This document shows positions 50,962-60,955 of a stretch of DNA of 64,000 bases, piece by piece; positions within the stretch are counted from its first letter, which is position 1; each line of letters starts with the position of its first letter. Below the pieces are notes generated by a model, which ran no database searches, had not been told where the DNA came from, and saw only the letters and a list, made by a program, of their open reading frames with translations. The stretch is from Verrucomicrobiia bacterium (GTDB lineage: Bacteria > Verrucomicrobiota > Verrucomicrobiia > Verrucomicrobiales > DEV007). The stretch lies in NCBI GenBank assembly GCA_030427505.1, contig JAUICH010000001.1, forward strand, positions 620,001 through 684,000, in the 5' to 3' direction. A program made the position numbers and the translations under genes.

Positions 50962-52362
50962 TTACTCCGCCGCGTCCCACACCGGCCGTTCGCGTTCGAT
51001 GCGGGCCTGGAAGTCTCCCAAGCCGTACCAGTAGGTGCGCTCGTTCAGGTCCACCTCTTTGATCACCACCTGCCCCCATTCCCGCGCCTCCGCCAGGCGG
51101 CGGCCTTCGTGATCCCAGATGGCGGACTTCATCCAGTCGTTCTCGTGACCGGTGTAGGTGCTGCTGACGAGATAGACGTGGTTTTCGATCGCACGCGCCT
51201 GGGCCAGCTCCGGATTTCCGCCCGCGATGGGCAGGGCGATGATCTCCGCTCCGTTCATGGTGAGACGCCGGGCCACTTCAGGGAAAAACACGTCGTAGCA
51301 CACCATCATGCCCACTTTGCCAAAAGCGGTGTCAAAGACCGGGTATTCGTGCCCTGGAGAGATGCCGCGTTCGATCTCTTCCCGGGGCAGGGCGACCTTG
51401 CGGTACTTCCCGATCAGCTCGCCATCCGGTCCTAGCAAAACCGCCACATTGTACACCAGAGTGCTGTCCCGTTCCAGAAGGCCGGCCACGATGTGGGTGT
51501 CGTATTTCGCGGCCAGTGAGCCAAGATATTCGGAGCAGGGTCCGGGGACCGGCTCGGCGTGGTCCGTCAGATTTCCCGGCAGGCGCTGGCAGCTGAGATA
51601 CTCCGGCAGCACGATAAGATCCGCGCCCTGGCCCGCCGCGTCGGCGATGAAGGGAGCGTAAGCCTGGCAGTTCTCCAGGGGAGTGGCGTTCCCGCTGGCG
51701 CGGTAGTGGACCGTGGCCAGCTTCACCTTGCGCGGCTTGGGCGCTTCCGCTTTTTCAAAGACAAAGTCTTTCCAGCGCACCGTGCCGCCTGGAGCCCAGC
51801 GCAGTTGCATTTCCACTTGGGCCTGGGTGGCGTCCTCGGGGACCAGGTAGGTATCCTCCACGCGGACCCAGCCAGCGTCATCGGATTCCCAGTCGCGTGG
51901 GAACTCCGGCCGGGCCCGGGTGACGCTGGTGCCGAAGTAGGCGTCGTTCACCTTTTCCTGGGTATCCACCAGGCTGCCCTTTTCATTCAGCCAGACAATG
52001 CGCGCCACCGCGCCGCGCCGGGGGTGTTCCAGATTCTCCGCCAGCCGCCGCGCCGCGAAGCGGTAGTAGGCGCCGCCTTCCACCGGAAAAGTCTTCACCC
52101 ATCCTCCCAGGACGCCAGGGTTCTGACCTGGATCGGTAATCTCAAACGTGCCCGAGCCCTTTTCCGCGGCGGTGTACGAAAAAGCGGGAGCGATCTCTTC
52201 GCGCGGCGCCGTCACGGACCAGCCGTCCGGTGCGCCCTCTGGCGTGGGTAAGAGAACGCGTTCTTCCGGGCCGGCGGCGTTGACCGTGCCTACCAGCATG
52301 CCGGACGAGACAAGGCCGATAAGAGAGATGGAAACAAGGCGGAGTAGGGGGGAGGTTTTCAT
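50962..52362 (-). CDS. Exported carbon-nitrogen hydrolase (nitrilase superfamily)
   Basis: 466 aa. Signal peptide 1-29. Residues about 40-205 form a beta-sandwich, probably carbohydrate-binding-like, domain. The nitrilase domain (about 213-460) has the Glu-Lys-Cys triad: E254 in LPEYLS, K322 in [10 protein letters not shown]355 in VCYDVFFPE. It hydrolyses an amide or nitrile. An N-terminal module plus nitrilase in a secreted protein is a pattern I associate with Planctomycetota and Verrucomicrobiota. Substrate unknown. Confidence 0.88.
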   Translation of the reverse strand: MKTSPLLRLVSISLIGLVSSGMLVGTVNAAGPEERVLLPTPEGAPDGWSVTAPREEIAPAFSYTAAEKGSGTFEITDPGQNPGVLGGWVKTFPVEGGAYYRFAARRLAENLEHPRRGAVARIVWLNEKGSLVDTQEKVNDAYFGTSVTRARPEFPRDWESDDAGWVRVEDTYLVPEDATQAQVEMQLRWAPGGTVRWKDFVFEKAEAPKPRKVKLATVHYRASGNATPLENCQAYAPFIADAAGQGADLIVLPEYLSCQRLPGNLTDHAEPVPGPCSEYLGSLAAKYDTHIVAGLLERDSTLVYNVAVLLGPDGELIGKYRKVALPREEIERGISPGHEYPVFDTAFGKVGMMVCYDVFFPEVARRLTMNGAEIIALPIAGGNPELAQARAIENHVYLVSSTYTGHENDWMKSAIWDHEGRRLAEAREWGQVVIKEVDLNERTYWYGLGDFQARIERERPVWDAAE

Positions 52363-52423
52363 GGCGCGATGCTCCAGTAAAAACGAAGTTGGAAATCAAG
52401 GCAATAGCCGGACATGGCGCATT

Positions 52424-53131
52424 TCAGTCCACGGGGGTGAGAGCGCGAGGGTGGGCTTCAAACCAACCCAGCGCTTCATCCAGTTCCTCAATGGGCGCAT
52501 ATTCCAGGTGAATCACCCGCCGCCGGTTTGGCTTCCGGGACCGGCCCGAAGCGTGAAGCAGCAGCGGCGACATGAGCAACACGTCACCCGCCGCGCATTC
52601 GCAAGTGACGGCACTCTGGCGGGTAGACGCTTTCATTTCATTCGGAGCAATCTTCCCATGGCGGTGGCTCTCCGGAATCACCCTCAAGGCGCCGTTGTCC
52701 TCGAAGGTGTCATCCAGGTGAAGGCGCAGAGTCACCATGGACTCCAGGAGCGGAATGGGAGGCTGGACGTGAGTGACGCCGTCTTTGATCGACCAGGAGC
52801 CATAACCCGGAACCTCAACCTTTCGATCCACGGCGATGGTCAGGTCCTGATGCCAGGCAACGGGCCAATTTTCTTCAGGGGTCTTGTCAAACAGGATGCT
52901 TCTCACTGGCAAAAGGCCGGGAGGGAGCAGCCGAGTCAGGCTCGAGTCGTGGGAGAGGCGGTCGATGACTTCGGACCGGCTGCGGAGATGGCGGATGCAG
53001 GCGGCTTGGGACTGGTGAGCTAGATCAGCCACGGTTTCGCGCAGGACAGAGAGGCCCGCCGGATCCAGGATCTGGCGGTGGATTTCGAAGCCGTCCACGG
53101 AGAAAGATGACATCTCTTTCGAAGGTATCAT
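52424..53131 (-). CDS. Phytanoyl-CoA dioxygenase (PhyH) family protein
   Basis: 235 aa from the ATG at 53131; the GTG at 53191 and the ATG at 53113 are alternatives. PhyH fold with the Fe site H-x-D in WHQDLTI, the third His in LLHASGRS and the 2OG-type Arg in RRRVIHLEY. Other features: FSVDGFEIHRQIL at the start, and ALRVIPESHRHGKI. It is a non-heme iron, 2-oxoglutarate-dependent oxygenase with unknown substrate. It ends 62 bases before the nitrilase gene begins. Confidence 0.85.
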   Translation of the reverse strand: MIPSKEMSSFSVDGFEIHRQILDPAGLSVLRETVADLAHQSQAACIRHLRSRSEVIDRLSHDSSLTRLLPPGLLPVRSILFDKTPEENWPVAWHQDLTIAVDRKVEVPGYGSWSIKDGVTHVQPPIPLLESMVTLRLHLDDTFEDNGALRVIPESHRHGKIAPNEMKASTRQSAVTCECAAGDVLLMSPLLLHASGRSRKPNRRRVIHLEYAPIEELDEALGWFEAHPRALTPVD

Positions 53132-53284
53132 GCCCTGGCGGTGAAACCAGCTGAGTTGCTTATCCAGAGTGGCAATTGGGTTTGTCCCCACTGCCTGGTC
53201 TCACCGCGGATTGACTTCCGGGCACCTGCGACGCGATCACGCTTGTCATCCGGAACGGAGGGTGAAAGGTAGGGCCCCTTTCTT

Positions 53285-53911
53285 ATGACCGCAGAAAACG
53301 TAGTCGCCCTCTTCGTGACCATGCTGGTCCTTTCCGCCGTGCCGGGGCCCAGCGACTTTGCCGTGGTGGCGCGCTCGTTGACCGCTGGGTTCAGTCATGG
53401 GCTTTGTATGGTGGGAGGTATTTTGTTAGGCGACTTTGTCTTCATCCTGGTGGCTCTCTACAGCCTGGACGCCGTCGCGGAGACCATGGGACCGCTTTAC
53501 GTGGTGGTGAAGTTTCTGTGTGGCGGCTTTCTGGTCTGGATGGGAATCAGCGCCTGGCGGGCAAAGGCCAGACCCCCTGCGTTGGGGACCGAGCCTGGCG
53601 AGCGAACCCGTCACTCCCGCCTGTCCAGTTTTCTCAGCGGCTGGCTCATCACCATGGGGGACCCGAAAGCCATCCTCTTCTACATGGGCCTGTTCCCGGC
53701 CTACCTGGATCTGTCAGAGATCTCCATGACCGATGCCCTGACGATCATGCTGCTGGCCACGGTGGTCATTTGTGGGGTGAAACTGACCTATGCCTGGCTG
53801 GCGGACCGGGCCCGCCGCTGGTTCGAAAACACCCGGCTCATGACCGGACTGAACCGCGTCGCCGGCACGGTGCTGGTGGGCACGGGGCTGTTTCTCATCA
53901 TACGCGGGTAG
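53285..53911 (+). CDS. LysE/RhtB-family exporter
   Basis: 208 aa, six membrane helices. Family signature near the start (VPGPSDFAVVARSLTAGFSHGL), then FLVWMGISAWRAKA and GWLITMGDPKAILFYMGLFP. These export amino acids or related compounds. It is a single-gene unit diverging from the PhyH gene. Confidence 0.9.
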   Translation: MTAENVVALFVTMLVLSAVPGPSDFAVVARSLTAGFSHGLCMVGGILLGDFVFILVALYSLDAVAETMGPLYVVVKFLCGGFLVWMGISAWRAKARPPALGTEPGERTRHSRLSSFLSGWLITMGDPKAILFYMGLFPAYLDLSEISMTDALTIMLLATVVICGVKLTYAWLADRARRWFENTRLMTGLNRVAGTVLVGTGLFLIIRG

Positions 53912-54097
53912 GGGTTTCACCGCTTGGCGCGGAGCGAGTTCTTTTCGCCAGAAGCCGGGCTTGACGGGAAAGGAAATTCCGATTCAAATCGGGGAAGAAC
54001 CCCCGGCTGTTTTCAACGGTCCCACGAATCTTCCGCTAAGGGAAATGAGGGGCAAACCGTTATAGACGGGAAACCCTCATTAACCCCTCGTTTCGCC

Positions 54098-54592
54098 ATG
54101 TCCGAAAAACCCTTCGCGCACTTTCGTTGCCTTGCGCTTTCTCGCGTCCTGTTGCCATTGATTCTTCTGGGCGCCGTTTGTTCTTCTCCTGTCGAGGCCC
54201 GGCCCCGGATCAAAGAGTCCCGGCTGGATCGCGCCAAGGACGATGTGCGGGAGCCGCTGTTCACGGAGTGGATGGACCCCAACAACGTGGGCGACTTCGT
54301 GGAACGGCAGGAAAAGTTTCCCATCTATCAGGAGATCAACCGGAAGCGGGAGTCCCGCGTCCTCCTGATCGAAAAGCCGGAGCGGCTCGGCTACTACTTC
54401 TACTGCCTGATGCCAGAAGACTACCTGCTGTCCAAACACCAGGAATTGACGGGTAAGGGACTGCAACTCATCACCCTGTCCGAAGACGCCGACGGCCGCT
54501 ATTCCGCCACTTGGGTCAACTCAGAGAGTTTCGACCACTTCAAAGCAAAGCTCGACGAATTGGGCATCAGCCTGGCGACGCTGGAGGAATGA
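54098..54592 (+). CDS. Small exported protein of unknown function
   Basis: 164 aa from the ATG at 54098, chosen because it starts a good signal peptide (cut near VEARP, about residue 37); the frame continues upstream without one. The mature part is about 125 residues, with a central conserved-looking core (VLLIEKPERLGYYFYCLMPEDYLLSKHQEL and TWVNSESFDHFKAKLDEL; key residues YYFY and SFDHF). No family recognised. Confidence 0.6.
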   Translation: MSEKPFAHFRCLALSRVLLPLILLGAVCSSPVEARPRIKESRLDRAKDDVREPLFTEWMDPNNVGDFVERQEKFPIYQEINRKRESRVLLIEKPERLGYYFYCLMPEDYLLSKHQELTGKGLQLITLSEDADGRYSATWVNSESFDHFKAKLDELGISLATLEE

Positions 54593-54767
54593 ACACCGCG
54601 TTTCGGCTCGGCCTCTGCCGGGCGGACTGGCGGATGGGGAATCCAGCCTCGCGGCCGCCCGGCGGGAAAAATTGATTTCCTGTCATTCGCCGAACGAAAC
54701 GCCGCTGGTGTAGTTTTGTGCCAGCCGCTTTCGAGGAACGTTCCGTGACCACCGGTCCGGGGCCTCC

Positions 54768-55124
54768 ATGGATTCTCTCCACCGGCGCGGTCATGTTTTG
54801 GGTTTGGTTCTGGGGTTCCAAAGAAGTGGAAGCCTTTGTTCCGGGATCACCATCACTAAATTGGTTGTGGGTGAAGCTAACTATATACCTGGATCAACGA
54901 ATGCCTTCACTCTCCTTCACGTTTTGGTGAGTCTCTTCGGGCTCGCCGCCGGTCTCGTTATGGTGGGCGGCTGGCTGGCGGTGCAGGATCAGAAAGGCTG
55001 GGCAGTGGTGTTTCTCATTGCCTCCATCGCCACCAATGTCACCGGATACTTCTTTTCCTTCAAAGGGGGGACGTTGTTTGTGATTCTTGGTGTCACTTCA
55101 GTAAGGAAACTGAAGGCGGCATAA
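54768..55124 (+). pseudogene. Truncated small membrane protein
   Basis: 118 aa. Residues about 45-100 (FTLLHVLVSLFGLAAGLVMVGG, then WAVVFLIASIATNVTGYFF) match a common four-helix membrane protein family, usually ~140-150 aa. The normal C-terminal two helices are missing: after SFKGG the frame closes with an unrelated 17-residue tail. The N-terminal 40 residues are also atypical. It is probably a decayed gene. The 54593-54767 gap before it holds a GC-rich hairpin and nothing else. Confidence 0.45.
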
Positions 55125-55170
55125 TAGACGCGGCTCCAGATGATCTATGAGGGCAGCCAGTTTGCTCGAA

Positions 55171-56709
55171 TCACACCCACAGATTCCTGTCCAGCGTTCT
55201 ATACTGCACCGCTTCCAGCACATGCTCGGACCGGATGCTTTCTGAATGATCCAAGTCCGCCAGGGTGCGGGCGACTTTGAGGATGCGGTCGTGGGCGCGG
55301 GCGGAGAAGTTCAGGTTGTCCATGGCCTGTTCCAGGAGGGCGTCGCTTTCCTGGTCCAGTTGGCAGTGTTGGCGGACCAGCTTGGTGGGCATGGCGGAAT
55401 TGGTGGCCGTGTCAGGGTGCTTGGCAAAGCGTCTTTGTTGAACCTCTCTTGCGGCCTCGACCCGGGCGCGGATGTCCGCGGAGGGTTCGCCGCTGGCGGA
55501 TTTCCCGGAGAGTTCCTTGTAGTCCACGGCGGGCACGTCCACGTGCAGGTCGATGCGGTCGAGCAGGGGACCGGAGATGCGCTGGCGATAGCGGGAGATC
55601 TGGATGGGCGTGCAGCGGCATTCGCGCTTGGGGTCTCCCTGGTAGCCACAAGGGCACGGATTCATCGCGGCGATGAGCATGAAACGGCTGGGAAAGGTGA
55701 ACTTGCCCGCCGCGCGGGAAATCGTGACCTTCCCGTCCTCCAGCGGCTGGCGCATCACCTCCAGGGTGGAGCGTTTGAACTCCGGCAACTCGTCGAGAAA
55801 GAGAATGCCGTTGTGCGCCAGGCTGACTTCGCCGGGTATGGGGTTGCTCGTGCCGCCGAGCAGGCCCGCGTCGGAGATCGTGTGGTGCGGCGCCCGAAAG
55901 GGGCGGGTGGCCATGAGGGAGTGCTTGGCATCGATGAGGCCCGCCACGCTGTGGACCTTGGTGGTCTCGATGGCTTCCGTCTCCGACATCATGGGCATGA
56001 TGGTGACGAGCCGTTTGGCCAGCATGGACTTCCCCGTGCCGGGCGGGCCAAGCATGAGCGCATTGTGGCTTCCGGCAATGGCCACTTCCAGGGCACGCTT
56101 CACATGGGCCTGGCCTTTGACGTCGGAAAAATCGATGTCGTAGTTCCGCTTCTCCTGAAAGAGCGCCTCGCGGTCGACGGCTTCGGGTTTGATGTTGCCC
56201 TCGCCTTTCAGGAGATCGACGGCGGCGCGGAGGTTGGGAATGCCATAGACGTAGATGCCGTCCACGATGGCGGCTTCCCGCGCGTTGGCCTCCGGCACCA
56301 GGATGGCTTTCAGCCCGGCCTGCCGCGCCTGGAGCGTCAGCGGCAGCACGCCTTTGATGGGGCGGACCTTTCCGTTCAGAGCCAGTTCGCCGACGATGGC
56401 GCACTTCTCCAAGGCGCCCTCCTGAAGTTCCTCGCGCAGGGCGATCATGCCCACGGCGATGGGCAGGTCAAAGCTGGGGCCTTCCTTGCGGAGATCGGCG
56501 GGAGCGAGGTTGATGGTGGTCTTCCCGCGCGGGCGCTCGTAGCCGCTGTTGGAAAGCGCCGTCCACACCCGCTCCAAAGATTCCCGCACCGCCACGTCCG
56601 GCAGGCCGACGAGGAACATCTTCGTTTCGCCCGGCGCTTCGTTTACCTCCACCTCCACTCCCAGCGCATCCACGCCATGAAGAGCGGCTGAGTTGACCCG
56701 GGTGAGCAT
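55171..56709 (-). CDS. comM: ComM/YifB-family Mg chelatase-like AAA ATPase
   Basis: 512 aa. N-terminal Lon-protease-like domain ([22 protein letters not shown]...). AAA core: Walker [10 protein letters not shown], Walker [11 protein letters not shown], the ChlI-type [18 protein letters not shown] and [14 protein letters not shown] Cys-rich loop, [15 protein letters not shown], is present, and the C-terminal region closes with [11 protein letters not shown]. ComM promotes branch migration during natural transformation; homologues are wide-spread, so transformation is not proven here. Confidence 0.93.
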   Translation of the reverse strand: MLTRVNSAALHGVDALGVEVEVNEAPGETKMFLVGLPDVAVRESLERVWTALSNSGYERPRGKTTINLAPADLRKEGPSFDLPIAVGMIALREELQEGALEKCAIVGELALNGKVRPIKGVLPLTLQARQAGLKAILVPEANAREAAIVDGIYVYGIPNLRAAVDLLKGEGNIKPEAVDREALFQEKRNYDIDFSDVKGQAHVKRALEVAIAGSHNALMLGPPGTGKSMLAKRLVTIMPMMSETEAIETTKVHSVAGLIDAKHSLMATRPFRAPHHTISDAGLLGGTSNPIPGEVSLAHNGILFLDELPEFKRSTLEVMRQPLEDGKVTISRAAGKFTFPSRFMLIAAMNPCPCGYQGDPKRECRCTPIQISRYRQRISGPLLDRIDLHVDVPAVDYKELSGKSASGEPSADIRARVEAAREVQQRRFAKHPDTATNSAMPTKLVRQHCQLDQESDALLEQAMDNLNFSARAHDRILKVARTLADLDHSESIRSEHVLEAVQYRTLDRNLWV

Positions 56710-56797
56710 CAGGGGAGGACTGTGCGCCGGGGCGGGGGAGATTGCAAGGTTCCGCTGCCCCGTGAGTGTTGGCCCGGCAAACGGCCAGGCACCCTAT

Positions 56798-56827
56798 AAG
56801 AAAGGCGCGGCTCTATTGGGCCGCGCC
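56798..56827 (-). terminator. Terminator after the PH-domain gene
   Basis: On the minus strand GGCGCGGC and GCCGCGCC form a perfect 8-bp stem with an 8-base loop, followed by TTTCTT. It is 75 bases after the stop at 56902. Confidence 0.6.
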
Positions 56828-56901
56828 AGACTTGCCGTGCCTCTCAAACGAATCGGAAAATGCAGGCGGAATGTGGAGTTCTTGCGAGAGGCGCTAAACT
56901 C

Positions 56902-57444
56902 TCAGAGGCCGCCCTCGAAATCGCCGTCGTCCATTTCGTCCCCTTCGAAGTCCACTTCGCGGACGCGTTTCGAATCGCGGAGTGTTTCCACGAGATTGCG
57001 AATAGTGGTGGAGACTTGCTCGCCTTTGCGAATGGCCTTGAGTTCCACTTCCGGCGTGGTGCGGTCGGAGGTGAGCAGGATGACGTTGCTCAGGCCAAAG
57101 AGGCGCATGATGAAGGGTTGCTTGAGAGACATGTCCTTAATGCGGTACAGCTCCAAAACATCCGTGTGGCGGCTGAAGACGCCGGTGGCGACTTTCAAGC
57201 GCTGAGAGGTGAGCCGGTAGTTGTAAAACTTCGTGCTAATGACCTTCGCGAGCCAAGGGAAGAGGCAGACGATCCAGATGCCCGCGACGATTGCGGGAAA
57301 GAGCGGTCCGGCGACGGGGAGGAGCAGCACGCTGCCCACCGTGGCCGCGGCCGCGATGATGGACCCCAGAATGAACGCGGGAAGGTTCATGATTTGGGAA
57401 GGCGTAGCTTCCCAGACGACGTTTTCTTCTTCTACCAGTGCCAT
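56902..57444 (-). CDS. Bacterial PH-domain membrane protein
   Basis: 180 aa. Two adjacent membrane helices (about 20-65: LPAFILGSIIAAAATVGSVLLLP, LFPAIVAGIWIVCLFPWLA). A bPH_2/YdbT-type domain follows (about 68-155): STKFYNYRLTSQRLKVATGVFSRHTDVLELYRIKDM. The acidic tail ends in Gly/Asp. These small proteins are membrane-associated with unknown role. A terminator follows the gene. Confidence 0.85.
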   Translation of the reverse strand: MALVEEENVVWEATPSQIMNLPAFILGSIIAAAATVGSVLLLPVAGPLFPAIVAGIWIVCLFPWLAKVISTKFYNYRLTSQRLKVATGVFSRHTDVLELYRIKDMSLKQPFIMRLFGLSNVILLTSDRTTPEVELKAIRKGEQVSTTIRNLVETLRDSKRVREVDFEGDEMDDGDFEGGL

Positions 57445-57596
57445 AGGTGCTCTTATCTAAACGTTCCCCGGCCATTTGGCGAGTGCACGTTTTTACCCTT
57501 TTTGTAACGGGCGCGGCTCGGCAAAGCTTCCGGCGGGGAGACGTTCGCGAATGCCGGTTGACAGCGGAGCGGCCCGCGTGAGATTTTGGCCAAAAT

Positions 57597-59561
57597 ATGT
57601 CCCCCCGGTCAATCCCTTGTGGTGTTGGGGCGCGCCGTCTGCTCTCCGGTTGCGCTGGTCTGGTATTCATGGTGGCGGCCTGCATGGTGGCGGGTCCCCC
57701 GCCGGCGGAGGCAGTTGAAGACGCGGCGGCCGGAAGCGTGGACGGAGACGGGAGCGTGAAGGTCCTCGGCGAGCTGAAGCAGTGGCACAAGGTAACGCTG
57801 GACCTGTCCGGTCCTTTTGCCCGGGAAACAGACACCGCTCCGAATCCCTTCACGGACTACCGCATGACCGTGGTCTTCACCCACGAGGGGGGCGGCTTTC
57901 GCTACGCCGTGCCCGGCTACTTCGCGGCGGATGGAAACGCGGGCGAAACCTCAGCGGACAGCGGGCGGATCTGGCGGGTCCACCTGGCGCCGGACGCGCC
58001 GGGCCGCTGGGACTACCGCGTCGAGTTCGTGAAAGGAGATCAGGTGGCCGTGTCAGGAAAACCGGGCACGCCCGTGGCGCCGTTTGACGGTCAGACCGGT
58101 AGTTTTGAAGTGGCTCCCACGGACAAGGCCGGGCGCGATTTTCGCGGCAAGGGACGGCTCCAGTATGTGGGGAAACATTACCTCCAGTTCGCCGGGACGG
58201 GAGAGTATTTCCTGAAGGCGGGCCCCGACGCGCCGGAAACACTGCTGGCCTACGCCAGCTTCGACAACACGGTGGCGAACAAAAAGAATGTCCCCCTGAA
58301 GACCTGGGAGCCCCATGTGAGAGACTGGCGCGAGGGGGATCCAACTTGGAAAGACGGCAAGGGCAAAGGCCTCATCGGGGCGTTGAATTACCTGGCCGCG
58401 AAAGGCGTGAACGCCTTTTCCTTCATACCCTACAACGCGGGAGGCGACGGCGACGACGTCTGGCCCTTCGTCGCCCGGGACGATAAACAGCACTACGACT
58501 GCTCGAAGCTCGACCAGTGGGGCATCGTTTTCGAACACGCCAATGCCTCCGGGATCTATTGTCACTTCAAGCTCCAGGAAACCGAGATGGACGACAACCG
58601 CGCGGGCCACGAGGCGAGGGACGCAAAGATCCCCACCGCCCTGGACGGCGGAAAGCTGGGGCCGGAGCGAAAGCTCTACTGCCGGGAGATCATCGCCCGT
58701 TTTGGACACTTGTTAGCGCTAAACTGGAACCTGGGGGAGGAAAACACCCAGTCCGCCGAAGAGCAGCGCGACATGGCGCGGTACCTCCGGGAGACGGACC
58801 CCTACACGCACCACATTGTCATTCATACTTACCCAAACTGGCAGGACCGGGTTTACCCGGAACTCCTGGGCGATCAGTCAGACCTGACGGGTGCCTCCTT
58901 GCAGAATTCCTGGGACCAGGCTCATGAGCGAACCCTGAAGTGGGTACGGGCCTCCGCCGAAGCCGGCAAGCCGTGGGTCGTCGCCAATGACGAGCAAAAC
59001 CCCGCCTCCATGGGCGTGCCGCCGGACCCTGGCTACCAGGGGCACAATGGGGAAGGTGAGATGCCGAAAGGCAACACGTATACCCTGCATGACGTGCGCA
59101 AGCTCTGCCTTTGGGGCACCCTGATGGCGGGCGGCGGCGGGGTGGAGTACTACTTCGGATACAAGCTGCCGGAGAACGACCTGATATGCGAAGACTACCG
59201 GAGCCGCGACCGGTCTTGGGACTACTGCCGCATCGCGCTGGAGTTCTTCCCCGCCAACGGGATTCCCTTCTGGGACATGACCAACGCGGATGCTCTGGTG
59301 GGTAACGCGAAAAATAAGAACAGCCGCTACTGTCTCGCGAAGCCCGGAGAACTCTACCTCGTCTACTTACCCAGCGGCGGTACTGCGGAACTGGATCTCT
59401 CCGGCGCGGAAGGAGACTTCCAGGTGGCGTGGTTCAATCCCCGCGAGGGCGGCGAACTGGCCTCCGGGTCCGTCGCCAGCGTCCGCGGCGGCGGAAAAGC
59501 CAAGCTGGGTGACCCGCCCGCCGATCCCACGGAGGACTGGCTGGCGGTGGTCCGGAAATAG
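57597..59561 (+). CDS. Exported DUF5060 glycoside-hydrolase-like protein
   Basis: 654 aa. Signal peptide about 1-38. DUF5060 beta-sandwich domain (about 50-165): [41 protein letters not shown]-type core. A TIM-barrel-like region follows (about 180-540) with [30 protein letters not shown] and [13 protein letters not shown] is a candidate catalytic-type carboxylate. A C-terminal putative collagen-binding domain follows ([22 protein letters not shown]). This architecture is common in polysaccharide-degrading Verrucomicrobiota and Planctomycetota. The substrate is not known. Confidence 0.85.
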   Translation: MSPRSIPCGVGARRLLSGCAGLVFMVAACMVAGPPPAEAVEDAAAGSVDGDGSVKVLGELKQWHKVTLDLSGPFARETDTAPNPFTDYRMTVVFTHEGGGFRYAVPGYFAADGNAGETSADSGRIWRVHLAPDAPGRWDYRVEFVKGDQVAVSGKPGTPVAPFDGQTGSFEVAPTDKAGRDFRGKGRLQYVGKHYLQFAGTGEYFLKAGPDAPETLLAYASFDNTVANKKNVPLKTWEPHVRDWREGDPTWKDGKGKGLIGALNYLAAKGVNAFSFIPYNAGGDGDDVWPFVARDDKQHYDCSKLDQWGIVFEHANASGIYCHFKLQETEMDDNRAGHEARDAKIPTALDGGKLGPERKLYCREIIARFGHLLALNWNLGEENTQSAEEQRDMARYLRETDPYTHHIVIHTYPNWQDRVYPELLGDQSDLTGASLQNSWDQAHERTLKWVRASAEAGKPWVVANDEQNPASMGVPPDPGYQGHNGEGEMPKGNTYTLHDVRKLCLWGTLMAGGGGVEYYFGYKLPENDLICEDYRSRDRSWDYCRIALEFFPANGIPFWDMTNADALVGNAKNKNSRYCLAKPGELYLVYLPSGGTAELDLSGAEGDFQVAWFNPREGGELASGSVASVRGGGKAKLGDPPADPTEDWLAVVRK

Positions 59562-59584
59562 GAGGGAGCGGGGAAGCCGCTGGT

Positions 59585-60028
59585 TCAGGGTTTGCCGCTT
59601 TGGGCCTTCAGCAGATCGCGGATTTCCGTCAGCAGCTTCACGTCTTCGCTGGGGGCGGGCGCTTCCTCCGGGGCGGGATCTTTTTTCTCCTGCTCTTCCA
59701 TCATGGCGCGGGCCTTCATGTAGGCGCGGGTCAGGAGAAACACGCAGAATCCCACGATCATCAGAGAGATCAGGTCGTTGATGAAAGTGCCATAGTTGAC
59801 GGACACTTCCTGCGTGACGGCGTCGGCGCCTTCGCCCTTGGTGGTGGAGCCGATGACCCACTTCAGCTTGCTGAAGTCGATACCGCTGATGAGCAGACCG
59901 ATGGGCGGCATGATGACATTGTCGACCAGGGACTTCACCACGGTGCCAAACGCCGCGCCGATGATGATGCCCACCGCCATGTCGAGCACGTTCCCTTTCA
60001 GGATGAAATCGCGAAAATCTTTGAGCAT
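59585..60028 (-). CDS. mscL: Large-conductance mechanosensitive channel
   Basis: 147 aa from the ATG at 60028 (MLKDFRDFILKGNVLDMAVGIIIG); the frame runs on upstream to 60493 but that part is not homologous. Two membrane helices: the pore helix (about 14-40, VLDMAVGIIIGAAFGTVVKSLV) and the second (about 78-100, GTFINDLISLMIVGFCVFLLT). The cytoplasmic Lys/Glu/Pro tail includes a short helical bundle (VKLLTEIRDLLKAQ). It opens under hypo-osmotic stress. Confidence 0.95.
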   Translation of the reverse strand: MLKDFRDFILKGNVLDMAVGIIIGAAFGTVVKSLVDNVIMPPIGLLISGIDFSKLKWVIGSTTKGEGADAVTQEVSVNYGTFINDLISLMIVGFCVFLLTRAYMKARAMMEEQEKKDPAPEEAPAPSEDVKLLTEIRDLLKAQSGKP

Positions 60029-60214
60029 GGTTGGTGTGAGGTGATGAGTTACCGTCAGATCCGGACTTAGCGTGTTACGCGCGGTACCCCCGATCTTGGC
60101 GATATTTTCTCTGGAACCCGGTTTCCCGGCGAGCACAAATATCCCGGGTACGAAACTTGTGAAGACAGGATTGGGTCTTGAAATCCGGCGGGCAGATCGA
60201 AGATTGGAAGGACC

Positions 60215-60583
60215 ATGTCTCAAAAACTTCCCCCAAACACCGTCAGTCTGCACCCCTACTTCAAAGCTCATCCGGGCGAACTGAATACCTTCAAAGCCTT
60301 GTTGCCGAAATTCGTGGCAAAGACCTCCACGGAGGATCTGTGTCTGTTTTACGGTTTCACGATCAACGGTGACGAGATCTTCTGCCGGGAGGCCTACATC
60401 GGGGCCGAAGGCGTGGCCCTGCATCTCGAAAACGTGGGCGAACTCCTCGGCCAGGCCCTGAAAAACTCGGACCTGACCCGGCTGGAAGTTCACGGCCCCG
60501 CCGAAGAGTTGGACAAACTCCGCGAAGGCATGGAGGAACTGAACCCCGCCTGGTTCGTCTACGAAACCGGGTTGGGGGATTGA
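60215..60583 (+). CDS. ABM-like (monooxygenase-fold) hypothetical protein
   Basis: 122 aa. It resembles putative quinol/antibiotic-biosynthesis monooxygenase-fold proteins: CLFYGFTINGDEIFCREAYIGAEGVALHLENVG and LTRLEVHGPAEELDKLRE (key residues GFT, CREAY, HGPAEE). Such proteins are often of unknown function. It diverges from mscL. Confidence 0.7.
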   Translation: MSQKLPPNTVSLHPYFKAHPGELNTFKALLPKFVAKTSTEDLCLFYGFTINGDEIFCREAYIGAEGVALHLENVGELLGQALKNSDLTRLEVHGPAEELDKLREGMEELNPAWFVYETGLGD

Positions 60584-60620
60584 GAATCTTCCGCGAACTG
60601 GGGACGACGCTCCCTGAAAA

Positions 60621-60800
60621 TCAATGAGCGCCGCCGTCCCGGTCCCGGACCGGCAGGTCCAGCGTGCGGTTGATGCCGATGCGGATGCTGCGCCCGCGAG
60701 CCGGCGCGGCGGCTTTCTGTTCGGGATCGACGATGAGTTTCACGTCCGGAAAGAGGCCGGAGAAGAAACCGAGCGATTGACGGAGTGATGTCTTTTTCAT
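60621..60800 (-). CDS. Small basic protein of unknown function
   Basis: 59 aa from the ATG at 60800. It reads KKTSLRQSLGFFSGLFPDV, KLIVDPEQKAAAPAR, then RSIRIGINRTLDLPVRD and GGAH. No family is recognised. It fits neatly between two convergent or divergent neighbours and ends 37 bases before the stop of the ABM-like gene. A longer frame reading (to 60885) is less likely. Confidence 0.4.
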   Translation of the reverse strand: MKKTSLRQSLGFFSGLFPDVKLIVDPEQKAAAPARGRSIRIGINRTLDLPVRDRDGGAH

Positions 60801-60861
60801 GGCGGGCAAAAGTAGCCCGGCGCCCCGGTTTCAGACAGACACAGACGGCTGAAAAGGTGGG

Positions 60862-60923
60862 TGTAACAGGGTAACGGCTGGGCATCTGTTACAGTTACAT
60901 TTGTCCTTTTCTGTTACTGTTAC
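60862..60923 (+). promoter_or_regulatory. Operator repeats of the MocR-type regulator
   Basis: Two direct repeats, CTGTTACAGTTAC (60886-60898) and CTGTTACTGTTAC (60911-60923), lie 25 bases apart. An inverted copy, GTAACAGGGTAAC (60863-60875), lies upstream. The set is 33 to 94 bases before the regulator ATG. Two direct plus one inverted site is a layout reported for MocR/PdxR-type regulators. Confidence 0.7.
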
Positions 60924-60955
60924 TCTCACTGGTTTGCGCTAAGCTGGTCCGGGTC

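Noticed and set aside
53163-53195. TTTGTCCCCACTGCC resembling the MITE right end
   Set aside because: Only about 14 of 19 positions match, and no partner end or interior sequence is found nearby.
55246-56691. A 481-codon plus-strand frame opposite comM
   Set aside because: Antisense shadow of a gene with all ComM motifs.
60029-60493. Upstream extension of the mscL frame
   Set aside because: The canonical MscL N-terminus starts at 60028, and the extension overlaps the divergent ABM-like gene.
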